Positions 13,150 to 26,000 of a DNA stretch of 64,000 nucleotides are shown here, in pieces. The translations under genes and the position numbers were made by a program. The notes under the pieces were generated by a model, which did not search any database, was not told where the DNA came from, and saw only the letters and a program-made list of their open reading frames with translations. Source of the DNA: Acheta domesticus (lineage: Eukaryota; Arthropoda; Insecta; Orthoptera; Gryllidae); assembly GCA_031308135.1 (NCBI GenBank), contig JAHLJT010008756.1, positions 133,750,949 through 133,814,948 of the forward strand, read 5' to 3'. Each line of letters opens with the position of its first letter. Position 1 is the stretch's first letter.

Positions 13150-13385
13150 CTACTACCTCCACGTACCCGTGCGAGAACTCTCACATGTTAGACCCCACTT
13201 ATCCCTATCCTTTTATTTTCATTTTAAGAGAGGAAGTAGTTAACGAAACGTGACGACAACATTTGAAGTAATTATTCAATATTTTTGACAGTTAGCTTTT
13301 AGCTTCTTATGATAGTCACAAAAATATTAGAAAAGCTTTTTGCTTTTTAGAAATCTACGTGTCTGAACTCACTGACTTGAAAATT
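13150..13385 (+). repeat. Dispersed repeat, family I, copy 2
   Basis: A shorter copy of the 12461-12880 repeat, beginning CGTACCCGTGCGAGA and sharing the TAGTCACAAAAATATTAGAA block. The sequence between the copies shows no gene. Confidence 0.6.
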
Positions 13386-13689
13386 CCATCGAATGATTAC
13401 GAAAATACCGGTACAGGTCAAACACACAGTCTTCACTCTTCTCTGTTCACCCACATACCTCCTCAATTAGGTACACAGCACTTACAGACCCCGGTAAAAC
13501 ATTAATTGAATGGTTTCACTACACGCATAAGAAAGAATCTTCTTAGGTATCAAGCAACTATAATAGTACCTCTAGTTGTTGCTGAAGAGCAAATCTTGAA
13601 TTAATGATTCTGCAAATAAACCTCGTCAGACTGCACTAACTACGGTGTATACAGAAAGCGTAAATATTGATGAATCTAAGCCTTTTATG

Positions 13690-14180
13690 CGTGTCGCCAC
13701 AAAAATTGCTACCAGCAATGGCCTCAAAATTTTAGTTTTTAAGGCCTAAACCGCTTTGTTTAGGAGTTATTTGAAGAAAACTTAGGCAAGTGTTGCGAGT
13801 TGCATTTGACTTGACTATTTATATGTCTTTTTTAAACAAATCCTTCATATTTTTAAAGGCTAAGTGCACTTCGTCATGTCTCCGTGAAATTTTCTTTCTT
13901 TAGAGACCTCATTTATAAAGATTGGTTGCACGTGAGAGCCGCAACGACAAGGTATACTACTGAAATAATACAGGAGGCGATCGGCCACATGCGTTTATAT
14001 CCCCTGTTAACATGCAACCCTTCACGTTTGTTACGTGCACTTGTACCTACCTTTATGTTAAGAAATTTAAAATCCTTAGCAACGCGTTTTAACATTCTTC
14101 TGAAAGTTCCACGTTCCAGTGTCAGTCATTTCCTTCAACGAAATTTAAATCCACTGATAATTCCATCTATGCAAGGTCCT
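13690..14180 (+). repeat. Dispersed repeat, family J
   Basis: The section around 13690-14000, containing TAGAGACCTCATTTATAAAG and TACTGAAATAATACAGGAGG, matches the reverse complement of 41705-42005 in the first PPIP5K intron. A 99-codon open frame across it is not conserved as protein between the copies. Confidence 0.55.
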
Positions 14181-14497
14181 TAACACATTCATAAGAGCCA
14201 CGCATGATCTATTAATCAGCACAATAAGGTAGTTAAAATACATTATCAGAGCAAGATCTTCCACTCTAAGAAAATTTTACGGTGTATCTTGAAGGTCCTG
14301 TTCCCTTCGCTGACAAGTTTCCGGAGTAGTTAGACATTGCTTTCTTCATAACGGTGCTGCGTCCATTTGGACGTTTGATTTTTCTACTTAAAAAACATGG
14401 CCCCGTTTCAATACTCGGAGCTCTAATGTTATCCAGAGCGGACGCCTCTATGGAGCTTTTGTCTTAACGGAGAAATGAAATTATCGGGAACTCTAGG

Positions 14498-14780
14498 CTG
14501 TCGTGGCTCAGAGCGAAGTCGCTCGCCTTTCACCAAGAAGGTCCGGGTTTGATTCCCGTCGATCTCAGGGGAAATTTGTTCTAACAAAACGTGTCTGCCT
14601 GCTTCACAAGGGCTAGTGCAACCTCTGTGAAGTGCTCGAAACCCTACCCACATCCTCACTCCTTCCCAATTCTGGCAGCTGGGTAGTGAAGCAGGGGTGC
14701 GCGATGTGAGGCGCGTACGAGGAGATGCTACCTGGCAGCCCTCTTGACAACTGACAAGACGAGACATACAGTGCCCTCTG
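14498..14780 (+). mobile_element. tRNA-derived SINE, family D
   Basis: A tRNA-like head with box A (GTGGCTCAGAGCGAAG) and box B (GGGTTTGATTCCCG) is followed by a GC-rich body (GAAACCCTACCCACATCC). The head lacks a complete cloverleaf and the body is long, so this is a SINE and not a tRNA gene. Confidence 0.6.
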
Positions 14781-15007
14781 GAATTAATGGGTCCAAGTAT
14801 TAACGGAGGATTACTCCGGAACAACGACTAAGAGACGCGTTGCGTCAATAATGTAGTAATCAAGACTCAGCAAATTTAAAAAATTTAAAAGAACTCCAGA
14901 TTGGCGTTCGAAGAATATGTTTAATACCGTATACACAGGCATAAGGCTTGTATCTCTGTTCGCCGTTATATATCCTACCAGCACACGTAACGATGACACA
15001 CAATACC

Positions 15008-15175
15008 GGCTGCAGTGGCTCAAGGAAACAACTGCTACCACTGCAGAGAAGTCCTAGGATTCGAGTCGCGACGGAGGCAGATTTTCTACACTAGCTGCAC
15101 AGCTGGGTGGAATTCAGCCGCAGTCTAGAGAATTCTGGCGGTCAGACAGCTCTGATCGGTAGTTTTCGCCCAAAC
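15008..15175 (+). mobile_element. tRNA-derived SINE family A, 5' fragment
   Basis: A tRNA-like head (GCAGTGGCTCAAGG; box B GGATTCGAGTCGCGACG) runs into the family A body up to CTCTGATCGGTAGTTTTC. It is truncated compared with the copies at 15.4, 23.4 and 55.3 kb. Confidence 0.65.
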
Positions 15176-15310
15176 TATTAATGGTTTTGAAAAATATTAC
15201 TTCTTCTGTGTAAGGACACCCTTGAATTTCCGTTGGAATCTCGACATCATTTTTCGCAGCATTACATAATTTTTCTGTACTACATATAATACTCCAAATG
15301 TACGTACATA
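15176..15310 (-). repeat. Dispersed repeat, family G fragment
   Basis: Contains, in reverse orientation, the CAGCATTACATAA / AATTTCCGTTG blocks found at 31.9-32.0 kb (CGATATTTCAACGGAAAT) and near 18.22 kb. Confidence 0.5.
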
Positions 15311-15424
15311 CACACGAAAGTACAAATGGCCGTGTACAACGGGCTCTTATGCACTTCAGGTCGGAAAATTAGTCGGGAGCTTAAAACATGCTACGACTGG
15401 GCCGGTGTCCTGCAAATGGAGATA

Positions 15425-15945
15425 TCATCGCAATATCTCTGATCGGGAGGTCCTAGATTCGAGTCTCGACGGTGGCAGCATTTGCGACACTACCATGTCA
15501 GCTAGGTTGAATTCAGTCGCTGACTGGAGAAGAATTCTTGCGGCCGGCTGCTCTGATCGGTAGTTTTCCATGGTTTCTCCGCTCAACACCAGGCGAATGC
15601 CGGAGCAGTACCCTAACAAACGGACCATAGACCGCGCGCGATCTTTCCTTCCTCTTCCTTGTCTTATCCTCACCCCTTACACACACTTACACTAACATGC
15701 ACTACACTACCACACATGTCCGGAGACCGGTCACGGGCTTAGAGCTTGTCCCGTCTGGGGCGGTGCCCCGCTGGTGGGAGATACCTGATTGGAGAAAACC
15801 TTGCTAGCTGACGGTAGGTCGGCGGAGGATCTCGCCATCCAGCGGGAGGACCACCGCCATCTCCCGAGTAAAGCATGCACTACACTTACGGGAATAGTGG
15901 TCCTAGTTGTTGACGCGCCTGGAATCACCAACAATCATTAAACGT
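15425..15945 (+). mobile_element. tRNA-derived SINE family A, near full length
   Basis: Head with box B (TAGATTCGAGTCTCGACGG), then body blocks CTCTGATCGGTAGTTTTCCA, GGGGCGGTGCCCCGCTGG and GGTAGGTCGGCG, ending CACCAACAATCATTAAA. Other copies are at 23.4 kb (minus), 42.75 kb (tail half), 55.3 kb (minus) and 63.2-63.6 kb. A second partial tail (GTAGGTCGGCACCGGATC) follows at 15946-16030. Confidence 0.75.
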
Positions 15946-16045
15946 GTAGGTCGGCACCGGATCTCCCTTTGTAGCATGGGAGGGACACTGCTACCTCCAG
16001 TGGTAACACGTGCACTAGACTTACCGTAGTAGTGATCAAACCAAT

Positions 16046-16935
16046 TTATGCGTTTGGAAAAAAAATTATCAGTCAGTGGCATACGTACATAATATACTCC
16101 TACACGGACTGTTGCATATCCGTCGGTTTGTTTGTTTTGTTTTTTTCATTCACCCAAAAAAAAGGCATCGACTTTCGCTGACAGTTTTTACACCCACATC
16201 ACATCCGCCCGCTTCACTACAACGCACCATAATTCATTATCTTTGCCACAAATTCTCACGACAATCACCAAAATTGTATTTTGGCATTTTCTCGATCGTT
16301 ATATCCAGCTGTAGAATTCTAGTATCAATACATAAAGTCCAAGCAGGACAATGTTGGGAAGATCTATGATTATTTTTTAAGAGATGACATCAGAGAGGAC
16401 ATCAGAGTCTGCCCTGACAGGACAACCAAGGAAATTTCGAAATAAAATTGTCCTTATTATGAACATAATAGTAGTGATAATCTTTGTCAATGTTAGTTGT
16501 ATCGTCATTGTTAACACTGAAAAATACGTACGGAAATGAAACGAAATGAAATCCAAAGATTGGGGCAAATTTAAAAGTAACCATCAAAATAAATGACTAT
16601 TTTCAGCAATGAGAGTTGTCTCAAAGCTAATCAGAGCCAAGAAAAATTCCCAAAGCTTCAATTCCCAGAGGAATCGAAAAATTCATGAAACTTTAATTCT
16701 AGACAGGCGTCGCATACCATAGTTTGACAGTTCGTAAAGATAATGTAATTAAGGCCAAATCACGTATTTACTCATTTTCTCGACGTTCCATGAAAAAAGA
16801 ATCACTGATCAGAAGGGAACAATCGCAGTTTGCGTGCGCCAAAAAGCAAATTTGGCATTTGGTCGTTATCGGCAGAATTCCTTTTTGCGTGCGTCCTGCT
16901 ATTATAGAAGACCTTGGCACATCAAAGTTATAAAG
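16046..16935. other. Upstream region of the secreted-protein gene, no gene seen
   Basis: AT-rich sequence without recognised repeats or plausible coding exons. A degenerate polypyrimidine/T-rich stretch lies near 16130-16150. Confidence 0.45.
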
Positions 16936-16941
16936 TCCACT

Positions 16942-16948
16942 TATAAAA
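16942..16948 (+). promoter_or_regulatory. TATA-box candidate of the secreted-protein gene
   Basis: TATAAAA lies 52 bp before the ATG at 16994, and an arthropod-type initiator TCAGT is present at 16981-16985. The 41-bp TATA-to-initiator gap is longer than the usual ~30 bp, so a cap site around 16970 is equally possible. Confidence 0.4.
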
Positions 16949-16993
16949 TATTAAACGTCCATTGTAGCAACCTCTGTTGTTCAGTTCACCAAA

Positions 16994-17065
16994 ATGGGAG
17001 TCCTTCAAAAAACGCTGTCTGTTTATTTGCTGTTTTGTGCGTGGGGGATTACCTTTACATCTTCG
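16994..17065 (+). CDS. Secreted-protein gene, exon 1 (signal peptide)
   Basis: 24 codons starting ATGGGAGTC. A hydrophobic core (LSVYLLFCAWGITF) makes this a signal peptide that directs the product to the secretory pathway. It ends TCT TCG before the consensus donor GTAAGT, phase 0. The AAAATGG context supports the start. Confidence 0.75.
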
Positions 17066-20000
17066 GTAAGTCTTGCTACAAATATTATTCGGATTTGTAT
17101 TTGAATTTTGTGGTATAGATTGTCATAATTATTTAGTAAAATTATCATTAAAAGATCCATAATCGACCTATAATATCTTATGCATGTCCAATTTGGGGAT
17201 CAGTAGCTAAAACAAATATAAATAAAATACTTTTTTTTTCAGAATACCTGTCTAAGAACTATCATGAAAGCCCTTTGGATTTCAAACTCACAATTACATT
17301 CGGAGATAGGTTATTACCAATTCAAATTTTTGTCTACAAATTTCAACAAAATTCTACCGCAAAATTAATAACATTCCATCTGCAAATCATTTTCAACTTG
17401 GTAAACATCATCCCCACCCCACATAAACGACTTAAACGAAAATTATTAAAGCAATTCTTCAACCCTCCTTAACCTCCAACAAATCTTATTTAATCACATG
17501 AAATAGTTTTGTCTTGATGCGTGAGCTGCATGGTTATAGTTACTCATTTTCTATGATTCAATTTGTTCATCTTCTGCTGCCAAGAACCTAAGTGGCTAAG
17601 GCACGTAATTATTCAATAAAAAAGGGTCCATATATTTTTCGACAATCACCTGTTCTTTTATTGTTTAACTTTTAAACTGACATTCCAAAGAACAATTTTA
17701 TAAATTTTCATCTGCCAATTAACTGTTAATGACGTTTTGGAGGTGTATTGTTTTTTCTATCTTCAGATTCTAGTCATAAAAACCTACATCACAATAACAT
17801 ACAATCAAATATTCGAAAACCTATAATGATGTGTAATGTTTTCCATTGTAACAATTCCATCGTACCATTAATCAAAAACTTAGCAGCCACTTTTTTGAAA
17901 ACTTTGAAAATGTCCCAGGGTCATCATGTAAAATAATCTCCAAAATTAAAATATCGGTTTCAAATTCAAGGGTACGCGAGATCATTCAGATCGATTGGGG
18001 AACATCAATTTTGGAGAAAATCGGCAGAACGATTTAGCCGCTAGCATTGTTCACAGACGGACGGACAGGCGTTTTGCCGTCAATCGATTAGCCACAAAAC
18101 ATGAATTCTGGCTACACCACAAATTAGAGGATTTTTTTCTTAATTTAGCAATTGGATTTATCCACTTTTTCGTTACCACGGCCCGACAATACGTTTTCTG
18201 ACGAAAATTCGCCGTTTTTTTCCCGCAGCATTACATAACTTTCTCTCTACCGCGTATGCGGTAGCGAGAAACTAAAAAGTACTCTAAATACTGATACCGA
18301 AGACTATACTGATCGTCAAATAGAAAAATAATGTTTATTTTATCAAAACAATGACATATAATGAATTATTTAACATTTTTATTGTATATATTTAAAAAAA
18401 ATATTTAATACGCCTGTTACAAGTAATGTACTTCAGCTTCCGGGTCAATAACCCCCATCTCGATCAGGTTTTTGTCCAGTTTCCCTGATCCATTGAGCAA
18501 ATGCTGAGATGGCCCCTTGTTTTGCTTCTGGACGTAAATGTAGCTTCAATGTGAGAACGTTTTGTTGAGCACTCCTTTTGCTTGTAGTGATATGAGTAGA
18601 ACGGATGTTCGTTACTATTTTGTTTGCAATCCATAAAAATCAAATTAGCAGTACATTTACCGTTGAAATTGTTTTTCTATAACTCGGGAACGAAAATGTC
18701 TAGTTTTTCAAATGTTGCTAGTCTCGCGTTTTTTTGTTGTTTTTGTTTTATTTTGTTTTTCCTCCCATTCAGGGCCTCAAGAAAATGTACGCAAATAATC
18801 TCCCATACGTTATACACCGTTTTTACTGTTTTTTGACTAAATAAATAAAATAAATAAATATCTTCATCCACCCAATTCCATCCCCAAGCCCACAGCAACA
18901 TTCCCCTTTCATCAAAATAACCCGTCCATCGCCACTACATTACTCATCTCAATAAAATAAACTTATAACTCTGTCTATCCTAAATAAAATAACCTGTCTT
19001 CCTTACCAAACTCTCAACAAAATAACCTTTTTTCTTAAAACCAAGATGAAAATAAAATATGCACCCATACAACCAACCAAAAAACAAACAACAACCCCTT
19101 CCCAGCAATAAAACATTTATTTCTCTAAGGCGTTTAGCAGATGTTTTTGCCCCGAGGCGATTTCCAAACCGGAACGCTTCTGGCTCGAGGGTTGGGAAGT
19201 CGTCAAAAACATCTAGTAACGCCCGTGGTGCACACAAAACTTTATGGTTTACTAGTTCGTTGCTGAATATAACGAGAACACGAACCATTTTATAATTTTT
19301 CTCGCGTCTAAAGTAAAAAGATGCATTGTCAACGTCATTTGTCAATAAGACGTCCGATAAACAAAACAGAGTGTATCTAGTGTATCTAAATGGTTCAATC
19401 GTTTTTGGACGCATTTGTTCGTATAAAATGAAAGAATATTGTGAAGTTCGTGTGGAAATTCTAACAAAACTACTAACAGTTTTTTTTTTTCAGTAAAATC
19501 TCAAGGAATATAGGAAAATGATTATGGTGTTCTTTAGAGTTCAATAGAAAATAAATATGAGTTGCTGTGATGAAACGGTAATTTTAGGTTATTTTTCTTT
19601 ATTAGCAAAAGTTATTTAGAATATTTCGCAACATCAATAAATAACATTTCCAGGTTGTAAGCCGATGTGCCTTCTATATCTTATTATTACTACTACTCAA
19701 GAAGCATAAGTACCCCTAAAAAAGATTATATATGTAGTGAAATACAAGTAACTGATGGCACTTATAAATTCACGAATCATTCAAAAATTTCAATGTTCAT
19801 ATCAATTGCACAACACTTTACTTCTATTGCCCGAAAAGAGTGGAAGTCACTACACTTTGCGGTTTGCGATGGCGTTTGCGGTTTGCGATGGTGTAGCGGT
19901 TAGCGTAACATGACTGCGATACCCAAGTTCGCGGGTTCAAACCCGATCGAAGCCGTGGATTTTGAAGGGCGAAAAACTCCTTCGTACGCCTTCCTTCGGA

Positions 20001-23000
20001 GGGGAAGTAAAGCCGGCTGTCCCATGTTAGTAGATTTACTGCATGTAAAAGATCCTCAAGCCTAAAAGAAGCCTCTGACCTAAATTCAAATCGCCTGTTT
20101 CGTCGCCCGAGATAATACCTTCTTTCTCCGCTCATTGGTAAAAAGAGTGTAGCGAAATTTGCGTGGCAGGCCTCATGCCCTGAGTCTCACCACGTAAAAC
20201 AGGGCATCAGTTCAATTCACTTTGTAACGAGAACCCTTAAAAATGGAAACACAGAGAGCCGAAAAATAGGATACACATTGGCCGATTCTTGAATATGCAT
20301 CAGCTGGGACCCACACAGATTAGGACAGATCGATGAGTTAGAAAGAAGAATTCAAAAGAAGACGATCAAATTCATAAATATTCATAAATAAAGGATCTTC
20401 GGGTAGTTCAAATCACCAAAATCTAGGGAGGCCCTCAGCGTGCGAAGAAACAAAACAGGTTGTGCTGCCTCTTCAAGGCGCACAGTAAGTCACCTGCGTG
20501 GGCAGAAGTAACCAAAAGACTAGACACCCCTTCGAGAATTGGGAGAAACGACCACAAATGCAAAATAAAAAGTAGAGGACAATTATCCGACGTGGCAAAT
20601 ATTCATTAATAAATCGTACGATTAAAAATTGGAATAAAATTCCTGTGCAGTCGCAGAGCCTTTACCTTACTCTGTTGATGCTTTCAAAACAAGGCTGAAT
20701 ACGTACATGCAGTGGTAGTGTAGATATGGTAGTACAGAAAAGGGAAGAGCAGTGCAGTGCAGTGCAGTGTAAAGCTACGTGGTATAATCGAAGAAAGATA
20801 AGGAGAAAGTGTGTGTGTACTTGACGCAATGTCCCGTGAACTGGCTCAGGCCTACCGGCGACGTCCCTGCCTCGCGGCCATGGGTTAAGGGGGTACGTGT
20901 GGTTAGCACGTAGACATCCCCACGCCGTATTCCGGTCTTCTCAACCTGACAAGTGAATTTTCTCATCGTCACACAGCAACATCTACTGGGACATTGCAAG
21001 GTAAACGCACACTATAGTCTCGCCTCGACCGGGAATCCAACCCGGGGCCGCGTATTGTAAAGCGAACACGCTAACCAAGAGCTGCCACAAGGCTCGAAGG
21101 TGAAAGTGTAGTGAATATAAAGTGAAAGAGTAGTGGAGTGGAATGAAGTGACAGAGTGGGAGGGGAACGAATTCGAAAGTTTAAAGAACTAACTTTAAAA
21201 ATCCACATTGTGATTCTGAATTTTAAATAGTATGACTATGTATCTAAGTGTATGTATGTTCATGATAATCTATATGTATATCTATGCATGTGTGTATCTA
21301 AGTGCACGTTTGTTTATGAATATGTAGACATGTATATAATGTAGGGGAAGTGTTTGTTATTGATTTCTGTGTACGTGCGAGTGAACATTCACGTAAACGT
21401 TTGTGTGTGTATACGTGTATATGTATGTATTTGTATATGTATTTATACGTCTGTAGTACATGCAGTTGTAAATTCTTTTAATCTCTTGTATTGTAAATTC
21501 TTTTTACCTTGTAATTATCCTTGTATTGTAAATTTAGATGTATTGTAAACTGCTTAGTATGTTTATGGTTACCACCAGGCAATCAGCCAGATGTTTCGTG
21601 AATCAGCCATCAGGAAGTCACGCGATACGTGCATCCCACCGGGGATCAGACATGATTATCGGGGTAGTTGCACGTTACTTTTCTATAGAGGGGAACCAGC
21701 ATTAAATTGCTGATTTGATCAGGGGAATCGGCAATTTAATGCTGGTTCTATTTGCAGGTCGTTTCAGTGCGGGACAATTTTCATCTCCCAATAGTTCAGA
21801 TCTCATCCCGTGTGACTTCTTTCTTGCGAGATACCTAAAGAGGGGAAATCCCAAAATGCCCACATGAGAAAATGGAGCTCAAAAGTATTGTTCTTCAAGT
21901 TTCTTAGAAGACTTGTAGCTTAGGATTATCGCTAACATCACTGGTCGTTTGCAGAAAGTTGTGAATCGAAATGGTTGAAATTTTGAGAACCTACTGCGTT
22001 AGAACAATTCACCAAAGAGTGTTTTCCATTATAGTATACGCTCCTTTGATTTTTAGCCCAGGGTTGTTAGCCCTGAGAGATGGGAAGAAATTATGTTGAT
22101 GATAAATGATGAAATAGACACACACAACAAGCATACAGAGACACAAACAAACAGAAACACACACAACACAACCAGGCCCGTGGCGGGACTCGAACCTGCT
22201 ATCCTTTGATCAGAGACCGCTACTGCACTACTGTCTTAGCGATCTTGGTGATCGGATCAGCATTATTATCATTATTATTATTCCTCTTCAGCACGACTAA
22301 ATATGTTATGAGTCGACTGAATATAAAATCTACTCCAAGTTGCAACCAGCTACCTATGGAGCAGATCTAGGGACCATCGATGCTTCTACAATACTTTGCG
22401 CAAAATGTGGACTGTTCCAAATAAAGCAATTTCTTACACTTCCCAGAGTTTTGAACACCCTGGGAGTTTAGCCAAGTTCTTACAACAATTTTGTTGAACA
22501 AATCCCAGAGCTCCGATGACTATCAGTACGACCTGTGCTTTTACGCCCCACATTCTTCCCCTTTTAAGCCACATAAATGATTGATCTTTGTTAATCTGTA
22601 CCCTGTCCATTCGTTTCAAATATTGTGTGTGGAGTGGTTTGTCTCACTGTGATTTCTTTAACATTTTTGTGTCTCACATTTCATGTTTAGGAAAGGAAGG
22701 AATTTTGTAATAAGAACCTTAGTGTTTAAAAAAATAAAAGTTGTAGAGGCCAATGGTGGGCAGACCGGAAAAAAATCAAAAAAATTAAAGAAATAAAGAA
22801 ATTTCCCAAATGAAACTATTACGTGATACCGTCTTCTTTTGAATGCCTCGTTTTGTTGATATGGATTCATTAATTAAGAATTTGTTTTAAACATATAGGA
22901 AAAAAGGTTTTAGTTTCAATATCGGAAAAAAACTTAGTGACATTCATATTTCATAAACATCCAAATACATGCTTTGCACCATTCTGTAATAATGCAGGGC

Positions 23001-26000
23001 TTATGAAATGGTACGGTTTTTTTTTTCTCAAGGCAAGAATACCGAGAAAATGATAGTTTAAAATGTTCATTTAATTATCTGATTTTACTCAAATTTCACT
23101 GAAGCCAACAAACAGCGTTTAGAAAATGATCCACATCACACAGCATTTTTTTCTTTTTTACACACGACGTGGTCACGCGGGATAATACAAACATAAATAT
23201 TTGAGACTGACGAAGCTTGTACGGTTGGCTGTGAGAGAACGCCGGAGTTATTAAGAAGCGTTTTATATATGCCAGACGTTTTTGGTTTTGTAATTCTTTT
23301 ATCTAACGAAGGTAGAGGTTAAAAGCTAGCCATTCCATTCCATTTATGCCTCATCATTGGAATGCGATTGTATGTCGATTGTCAGTAATTCTGAGCACGT
23401 TAACTACTGAGGTCATTGGTCCCGTAAGTGTAGGGTATGTTTTCATCGTGAGGTGGCAGTGATCTTCCCCCGCTCCATGGCGAGATCCGGCGCCGACCTA
23501 CCGTCGACTAACGGGGTTTTCACGTAACCAGGTATTTCCCAACAACAGGACTAGTTCTAAGCCCCCGACCGGTCTCCCAGCATGTGTGGTAGTGTAATGC
23601 ATTTTAATGTAAGTGTGTGTGAGTGTAAGGGGTGAGGATAGGACAAGGAACAGGAAGGAAAGATTGCACGTGGTCCATGACCCGTATATTAGGGTACTGC
23701 TCCGTCATTCGCCTGGTGTTGATCGGAGAAACCACGAAAAAACTACCAATCAGAGCAGCCAGCCGCTAGAATTCTCATCCAGAGACTGAATTCGACCTAG
23801 CTGACAAGCTAGAGTCGAAAATCCTGCCGCAATCGTGACTCGAACCTAGGATCTCTCCGTCAGAGGCACTGCAGCGGCATCAGTTGATGCACTGAGCCAC
23901 CTCTCCTTGTCAATTGTATGTATTATTATTATTATCTTATCTTTGTATTTGGTTATGTTTTGTACTGTAATGTTCCAGTTCGATTCGGATGGTGATGCCC
24001 AAAGGCCTGAAAATGCAGGCTTGCTGTTTCGGATGCAAAACATGTACCAGTGCGAAGGTTACGAGGACACAAAGTTCAATTTTGGCATGGAAAATATCAG
24101 TATAACTCGCTTCAACCAGACGCAATATGTTATCAATGCTGACATGTGCGCCAAAGTCGATGTGGGGGGTGATTGGGCGGTACGTGAAAAATATGCAAAA
24201 ATATTCGAATACAGTGCGCCAAGAAAGTCTCTCCACAGTGACACCAGGGGCGGTTCCAGCCGATCATTTGGGGAGGGGGCGATCGTAGATTTTTGTTAAA
24301 TGATAAACAGACTTGTTATTACGTTGTATATTATTTATGTATTGTAGATAGATACTATACACTATTATAGTTAAAATAATTACATAATTTGAACATAAAT
24401 AAAGATTTAAATCAATTTTGACAAATTAAAGAAGATTCACAAAAATTCTAGGCCTTTGGGGGAGAGACCACGCCCCCCCTCCTCCAGTGAGTGGCACCAG
24501 TGGCTGGTGAGAGTGCTACCAACAGAAATTATGTTGGTAACACGAATAACAAAAAAAAACTACATTGCGTACTCATCACAATCATAACAGATGCTGGAAG
24601 TGTCTCCCCTTCACGTGTTTTCCAGTGATCTGGTTCCTACCAACATTCACGCAGTTTTTAATAAGAGCCCCTGATTCGACTCGGGACGGAAAGATTTTCC
24701 TGGCACACGTTATATTTGCAAGGTTGGCGGAGAAAAAGCATCCAAAGCAAAAAAATCGCAGTTTTTATTATTAGGTTATGCCATTCATATTCTGTTGTTT
24801 ATAAGCTTGTAAAATCTCATAATTCTCGGTTGAAGTATTCCGAAAAACAGACATTTGTGAAAAATCACTTTATCCATTCTATATTAAGCCAACTTTCCCT
24901 AATAATTTAAAATCTCAAATAATTCAAAATTCTGTTAAATACTACAATTTTCTTTATAATGATGAGTAAATTATATTTAATTAAAATGATTAATTACTTT
25001 AAAATAAAATAATACAAGAAAAATAAAAAATACATCCGTAAAATAAAATATTTTGTTCATGAAAATTGAAGATTTCTACTTATGTGCAACATTTCGCAGA
25101 TCTTAACGACATTGAAGTTTAATTTTAAGACTATCTCTTACGAATAACATGATCGACTTCTTTGAATTCGCTAGTATAAGAAGTGAGAAGAAAGTTCAAT
25201 TTAAAATAAAAAGCAAAAGAAACGAATTTTGATTTGAGTATTGAATTACATTCCAAATTTCAAAATGTCGGTATTCGTCATACACCTTCGATCTGCGAAA
25301 TCCACGAGAGTGCGAATTTATTCCTTGGCAATTCACTTCAGAAAGCAAAGGAGCAAGGAAAATATCCGGGAACCTAAAATGGCGCATGTGAATGCATAAA
25401 AGACCCAAGCAACGGATCCTTTGACATTCTTCACACTGCATTATGACTGTGTAATCAAGTTAATAAAATGTGTTGTTTTTTGTTTATTTAAAATACTGTA
25501 CTTTATAATGTAATACTTTCTTTTACGTAGGGCGTTCTCACTGTGGCGTATCTAGAGACTATGGATGGAACTAAACCTGCAGAGATATACAGGGAATACA
25601 CAAACAGTGTGTGCAATGAGACCATGGTCCAGTACAGGAAAGAAATTGATGAAAAGGCTGTTTACATCGAAAATTTTAACCCAATATGCCCTATACCAGC
25701 CGTGAGTAGTTAAAAAATTGTTTTTTAACTGTGTAGATTTAAGTCTAACGAAGACATCAGAAATGCAAACTTTGACCTTTATTGTTTAAAAAATGTTTAA
25801 TATAAGAGTCATCTTATTGGAACTTACGGTTTCACTAAGACATCATTATAGTGTTATAATAATGAGGCAAAATGAGCTTAACCCTCGGGTGCAATCGTGA
25901 ATTTACCTACACCATTACAAAGGTGGGGTCAGATTGACCCCAGCCTTATAAATTACAGTTATGGGTTTCTTTCTCAGAATATTATTCTGGAATTGAATCA

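Noticed and set aside
14498..14565. Possible tRNA gene
   Set aside because: Has box A and B but no full cloverleaf or acceptor stem and runs straight into a SINE body; the same applies to heads at 19.9, 50.8, 59.4 and 62.5 kb.
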